Source of the DNA: Dysidea avara
Lineage: Eukaryota > Porifera > Demospongiae > Dictyoceratida > Dysideidae
Direction of reading: 5' to 3'
DNA length: 64,000 nt
Assembly (NCBI RefSeq): GCF_963678975.1
Contig: NC_089274.1
Location: 5,878,001 to 5,942,000, forward strand
The stretch's first letter is position 1. Each line of letters starts with the position of its first letter. Below, one piece after another: positions 58,631-64,000 of the stretch. A program made the translations under genes and the position numbers. The notes beneath the pieces were generated by a model. It was not told the origin of the DNA. It saw only the letters and a program-made list of their open reading frames with translations, and made no database searches.

Positions 58631-60230
58631 AAAAAAATATGGTGATCTATTATAAATGTACAACTACAGTAATCTTGTGTGTCTTAAAAGAATTCTGATA
58701 ATAGCAGGGTAAAAAAACTGCAGTGTAATGTCTAGCTAATGACTTTTGACAGTTTTAAACTGTTTTTTAGTGGCCAAGTCAAGTAGGTCTGGAACACAGC
58801 TAAGGTACATTTTATGACCTCATTAATAATATCACCTCATTATACTGACCATTTCCTGTATATTATCATACATTACTCTTGTCTATATAACATCCCAGCA
58901 GGATATTATAGATTTGAGAAGTTGTGGTTGACTATTGTTGTGATGTAGTGTAGCTACACCATACACCATACATATTTATGAGTTACACTGAGCTTTTGGT
59001 AAACAACTGAACTGACTTTAGTAGCGTGCATTTTAGTATTATATCAATACAACACTTACAGTGGAGAATAAACTTTTCCTATAGAGACATGCACTTCATT
59101 TTCGAAAGCGGAAGACAGAGCTACCTGTATATATCATAGTAATTCTATGCTGGAAGGTGTCCATTATCATCATCTCAATGTAACAGTCAGTGATAAGCTA
59201 GAATCTTTGCAATATCAGAGTCCATCTGTTTGTCTAAAATGGTTTTCGGGCCGAAACTTTTTGGCCTTCATAGGCCAAAGGTTGTGGTGGGTTAACATAA
59301 AAATGTCTAACTAGAGAAACTTTTTATAGAGGTGGTCTTTTTAGCAGGTGGCCACTAAGACAGGTGTCACTGTAGATTCAATCCATGTCAAGTATCAGAC
59401 GTAAAGTAGCTAGAGTAGTAAATGGTGGTGTGTAAACCATCTCACAACAGTCCGTGGTAATGTATCAAACATCAAGTAACCAGGTGGCATGTAAACCTTT
59501 GCTATTCCAACTACGTGATGCTTGATGCATCACCATAGACTGTTATGAGATGGTTTAACACCAGTGGGCAATTGACCATTCTAGCTACTTGATCTTGGAC
59601 ACTTCACTGACTATTATGAGGTGGTTTACACAACACTATTGACTATTCTAGCTGCTTGATCCTTGAAAGATAACCATGGACTGCTGTAAGTGAGATGGTT
59701 TACACACTGTGTGTAAACCATCTCACAACAGTCAATGTGATGTGTCAAACATCAAGTAGCTAGAATAGTAAATGGTTGTATGTTAACCATCTCACAACAG
59801 TCAATGAAACTTCAAGTAGCTTTAATAGCCAATGTTGGTGTGTAACACCCCACCATTGACCATTCTAGATACTTGATGTATGACACGTCACATGGCGATC
59901 AACTGTTGTGAGATGGTTTACACACCACCGGATCATTGACTATTCTAGTTACTTGATGTTTGACACATCATTGACTATTGTGAAATAGTTAACACACCTA
60001 CATTGACTATTCTAGCTATTCAAACATCAATATAGACTGTTCTGAGAAGGGTTACACACCACCATTGACTATTAATTACATCTACTTGATATTTGACACA
60101 TCATTGACTATTATGAGATGGTTTACATGACACTATTGACTAGTCTAGCTACTTGATGTTTGATACATCATTGACTATAGTGAGATACCACTTCAAGTGA
60201 TTGAATCACCAACACTGAATACTGTATGTA
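58631..60230. repeat. Diverged and inverted relatives of the 76-bp unit
   Basis: From about 59370 on, pieces such as ATCAAGTAGCTAGAATAGTA alternate with their inverse (CTATTCTAGCTACTTGATG). Neighbouring CCATCTCACAACAGTC also appears in both directions. The first 700 bases hold no clear feature apart from a mariner-like MITE fragment near 59320-59375. Confidence 0.75.
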
Positions 60231-60329
60231 TTGTACATGCAGAATATACAGTAATCATGCAGACATCAAGTCAGTAGTCCGGTGATTGTGTTCTGCTGCA
60301 AATTTTGAATGTACCATGGTTGAGAAGTG

Positions 60330-61640
60330 AGGAAATTAAGAGGTTAATGCAGTGGAAACTATAGTCCGTTCTTTGGTGCCAACATATGGTACGTTTTCTG
60401 CAATGATGTTTTGTCCTACATAGTACTTCTGCATTGGATTCCTCATACAGGTTTTTTTGGCGGAATAGTTGAAAATCTAAGTTTAAATTTTACCTATATG
60501 AAAGAAATAAAGTAACTGAGCAGTTATTGGTAGCTTCAGTTTTACTGGTGGTGCACACTGTGATGAGCTGCATACTATGTGTTTACTTTCTACTCTTGCT
60601 TCTCCAGACCAAGTACAAGTTTGTATACTGGAGTATTAACTAGGTCCCTGAATCACCCTGTGTTAAAATAGTATGATGTGACTTTGTATTTTTTTTGCAA
60701 TTTTGGTCACTGTAGCTTGCATGGAGCCTGTCAACAAGATCAGTTATTCACCCATGCTTGTGTAGTTTGATTTTACCTGCCTTGTTGCTGTAATGTACAT
60801 CTATATCTGCATCCAGGCCCGATAGTGTCTTGTGCTTCAGGTAAGTCAGCAGCAGCAGTTAAGATGGAGTGGTATGTCATAAAGATGTGTTTGGTGAGTA
60901 GAGGTATGTGTCAGTGTAATAGGGTGTGTAGTAAATATAGTAACTGTTCTATCAGGTTTATTTTACTTTATTAAATGAATTATGTAAGGAAAGAGTTTGT
61001 GTGTTAAAACTCTAGTCCATTCTTTGGTATGGTATCAATTATTTGATTGTTTTATCCTCAATATGATTTCTTGCATTGGGTCCCTCGTACAGGTATATAA
61101 TTATTTTTGTTGGAAAGTGTTAACAAAATTAATTTAAGTTAAATTGAGCAGTATGAAAATATAACTGACATATTGTGGGTAGTATTAGTTCCAAGGTTAA
61201 ACCACTGGTGGTGCACACAGACCACATGCTTTAATAATTATAATATTAGGTGTTTACTTTGTAATTTCTTTTATTTGTTTATTTTATCCTCTTGCTTCTC
61301 CAGTACAAGTTTGTACACTGGAGTTATCAACAATGCCAGTGAATCACCTTATGTTACAGCCTGTTTTTATCACCCTAACAAGATAACTGCTTCACCCATT
61401 CTAGTGTAATATTTATTTAATGTAATACATTGCCTTATTGTAGTAGCATACATTTAGGTCGGCATCCAAGGTGGTTAGTGCTTTTACTTGAAATAAGCCA
61501 AGGAAAAGGGCCATGATGGAGTGGTGTGTCATAACAAAGTAGTTGGTGTGTAGTGGCATGTGTCAGTGTGACAGGAAATGTAGTGAACATGTCAATCTAA
61601 TGTTGACTATTCTATTAGGTATATTTGACTTTTGTTGCTC
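60330..61640 (+). repeat. Tandem duplication, about 0.65-0.7 kb unit
   Basis: About 60330-60975 and 61000-61640 are diverged direct copies sharing GGTGGTGCACAC, CTTGCTTCTCCAG, TACAAGTTTGTA, CACTGGAG or ACTGGAG, and ATGGAGTGGTRTGTCATAA. Spacing between matching words varies from about 650 to 695 bases. Acceptor-like CTTCTCCAG recurs, but no open exon follows in both copies. Confidence 0.75.
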
Positions 61641-62151
61641 TGGTAGGCAGTTGAATTGCTAGGTATAAAAAATGTCTTCTTTCAGTTCACAGGACTTCAC
61701 AGGTGCACACAACTACTCAATCAAACCAGAGTAGAATACTGCTGCCATCCGTACTAGATTTTAAATAAGGGCAGAGTGGCTTGATTTTGAAAATATGGAC
61801 AGGGTGTATTTATGATACATAATGTCCTGTAATCATATTTTACACAAAATAAGAATCCTCAATCACTTACCATACTGATGCCTATAAAATTTATAAGCAT
61901 CACTGGGTCATATTCCCTCAACTGCACAACATATATATCTATCTACATCAGTGAATAAATTTAGAAATACAAATTATGTTTGTATGCAGTGAGATACAGT
62001 GTACATGGTAATCTTACCATAATAATATTATTATAACACATCTAGTAAACTCTACCAAGCAGATGCCACCTTGACATTAAAGTGACCGGTGCATGAACTT
62101 TACCCTGGTGCACCCTACCACCTTAAGTGGTGATTCTAGACCTGGGGGAGA
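61641..62151. other. Intergenic
   Basis: Nothing recognised. Confidence 0.4.
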
Positions 62152-62389
62152 TGTGACCAGATTTGCGAAAAGGGGTCTTCCACACACATCTAATTTATCA
62201 ACTTTGACGATCCATAGAATTGAAATACAGCAAGTTATTGACCTGCAATTTGGTCAGTGGTTAGTGCCAACATTGCATAATGGCTAGGGAAAATATCAGA
62301 TTTGTGCGTCTCTTAAACACAAAGTTATGGCCTTCCAAGTTCATGGAATTGGATGTGTGTGGAAGACCCTTTTTGTAAATCCGGTCACA
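62152..62389. mobile_element. TGTGAC-clan MITE (238 bp)
   Basis: The inverted ends TGTGACCAGATTTGCGAAAA and TGTGACCGGATTTACAAAAA (complement) both continue into GGGTCTTCCACACACAT. Noncoding. Confidence 0.88.
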
Positions 62390-64000
62390 ATACTGTTGCA
62401 TATAGATTTAGTATAAATTGGAATTTTGAGGGAGTGGGGGAATGTAAATTAACACTCAGACTTTTTGACTTTTGGAATTTAAAGGCTTAAAATGGTTTAA
62501 TTGATAATTGTTAAGAATGTTAAGAACAATGCCTATCTATAGCTAGCTGTACTATAACTTACCCCAATAGTTTAAGTAATTCATTGTTCAGCAAGGGAAG
62601 GAGGCACATGTCTCTCCAGGCCCACTTCCTTAGAATAGCCTATGCTACCAACTCTCAGATTACGGATCAGATCCCAGGGGTAGCTCACCCCCTTCCCTCT
62701 ACCTAGTGCATAGCTACACTTATTCTACTCGTGCATACACTTATTCTACTGAGTCTGTCAGTGAAGCATATAGCTATAAGGGAAGCCTCAGCCTAGACGG
62801 AAGGAAGGGGAGATGCATTCAATGTGCTTCTTTTAAAGGAGGATAAGCTAATATCGCGATAGTGTGTAGAAACCTTATTGTAACTGAGAGCAGTGTAATA
62901 ACGTGCATGCATAATGGCTTCAATTAATTGGCCAATTAACGCTGGGTGGCCACAAAAGCCAAGTCAACCAGATATGGTAAAGCTCAACAGTTTCAACTTT
63001 GGAAATTGGATTTGGTGAAATCGAATTTCCAAAACTACAAAGCAAAAAACTTTGTAGATATAATAATAGGATGATGGAAAGATACCTCTATCCACATGTT
63101 GCACCAGTAATGAAATGCATATCAGCACATAAGGTTTGGTACATCGTAACTCAAGTCCAACATCATATCTTTAATGTCCAGCCTTAAATGGTACACGTAG
63201 TTAGTTTCACTCTCACATTATCCCATGCATCCAGATGACACGTGGTTAGCTATATAATGTCACCTCTGTGTGATAAAGTTATTAGTGCAAACATATAGTG
63301 TTTGGAATCAGGTATGCTGTGTTACACATATAGCTAAGTAGGCTCCAATACATGAGTTACAAAGGTACAGTTCCATTTGATGAACAGCAAGACCCAGAAA
63401 AGTTGTATCCATTTTCATCTTGCCTGGCTATAACCACATGTCTTCCTAAACACCGTTCATGGTACCCCCATGAGCAACTATTGCACCTGACCTATGGAAT
63501 CCATACATTAATTTGTATGCATATAACTAGACCTCACCATGTCAGTTGTATCATCATCCAAACTAATCATTCCACAAGATTGACAATAGGTATCCAATGA
63601 TTCTAAATAAACAAACATTATAATTCATGTGACACATCATAACTCATCGGTATAATACAACAGACGATGAAAAGAAATTTGCTGGTTCACCAAGAAATCC
63701 AACTATTCATCAAGAACGTTATTTAAGCTAATAGAGATACATTTTACCACAACATGAACAAACACGTACATGTTTACTAAATAATGGTATACAAATGACA
63801 CAATGTGATGATGTATATCGAACTGATTGCTGAAGCAATTAATAGGTGCATAATTACAATAATTTTTGAGGGAAGCCATTACATGGTGCTAGCTACCACA
63901 AATCAACACCTTCCGCTGTCAGCAAAGATGCATAAAGGAGGACTCAAGTAGGTCCATGGTGTTCTCATTATACGTACTGCAGTATATATGCCAAATTAAG
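62390..64000. other. Intergenic
   Basis: No gene, paired TIR or long repeat recognised; only short frames of non-coding composition. Confidence 0.4.

Overview
This looks like AT-rich animal nuclear DNA, very dense in transposable elements. A demosponge is the best guess, at moderate confidence. The reasons are split genes with short GT-AG introns (several of 45-50 bases), a DUF6589 protein paired with a RecQ-like helicase, an rve-fold integrase gene of a type I associate with sponges and cnidarians, and many small terminal-inverted-repeat (TIR) elements. No bacterial gene, rRNA gene, intact tRNA gene or CRISPR array was seen.

Layout. 0.4-5.0 kb: a fold-back element split by a Ty3/gypsy-type retrotransposon with 75-bp LTRs, itself hit by a hAT MITE. 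5-15.8 kb: nested MITEs (hAT, piggyBac-like, mariner-like, a TGTGAC-ended clan) and a broken hAT transposase. 15.9-20.3 kb: five minus-strand exons of a host gene that runs into the N-lobe of a protein kinase; its introns are full of elements. 21.2-37.8 kb: a 16.6-kb fold-back element with 60-bp outer TIRs and a 9-bp target-site duplication (TSD). Nested in its right arm are a 5.44-kb element with perfect 111-bp TIRs carrying a RecQ-like helicase and a DUF6589 protein, and a hAT element with an open 679-codon transposase. 38.6-43.1 kb: a decayed second gypsy element. 43-52.7 kb: MITEs, a SINE-like unit and an inverted repeat. 52.7-56.6 kb: a six-exon rve integrase pseudogene. 57.5-61.6 kb: a 76-bp tandem array, diverged inverted copies of it and a tandem duplication. 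The remainder has little recognisable content apart from one more MITE.

The most interesting object is the RecQ/DUF6589 element at 29203-34646. It has perfect TIRs, a perfect 9-bp TSD and two convergent genes, both open once spliced. Its ends (TAGTCT...) and 9-bp TSD are shared by the 16.6-kb element around it and by a 55-bp miniature. The 55-bp element sits at exactly the homologous target site in the opposite arm. I infer one transposon clan in which the RecQ/DUF6589 pair supplies mobility and DUF6589 is the candidate transposase. Exon joins were read by eye from splice sites and reading frame; no search was run.
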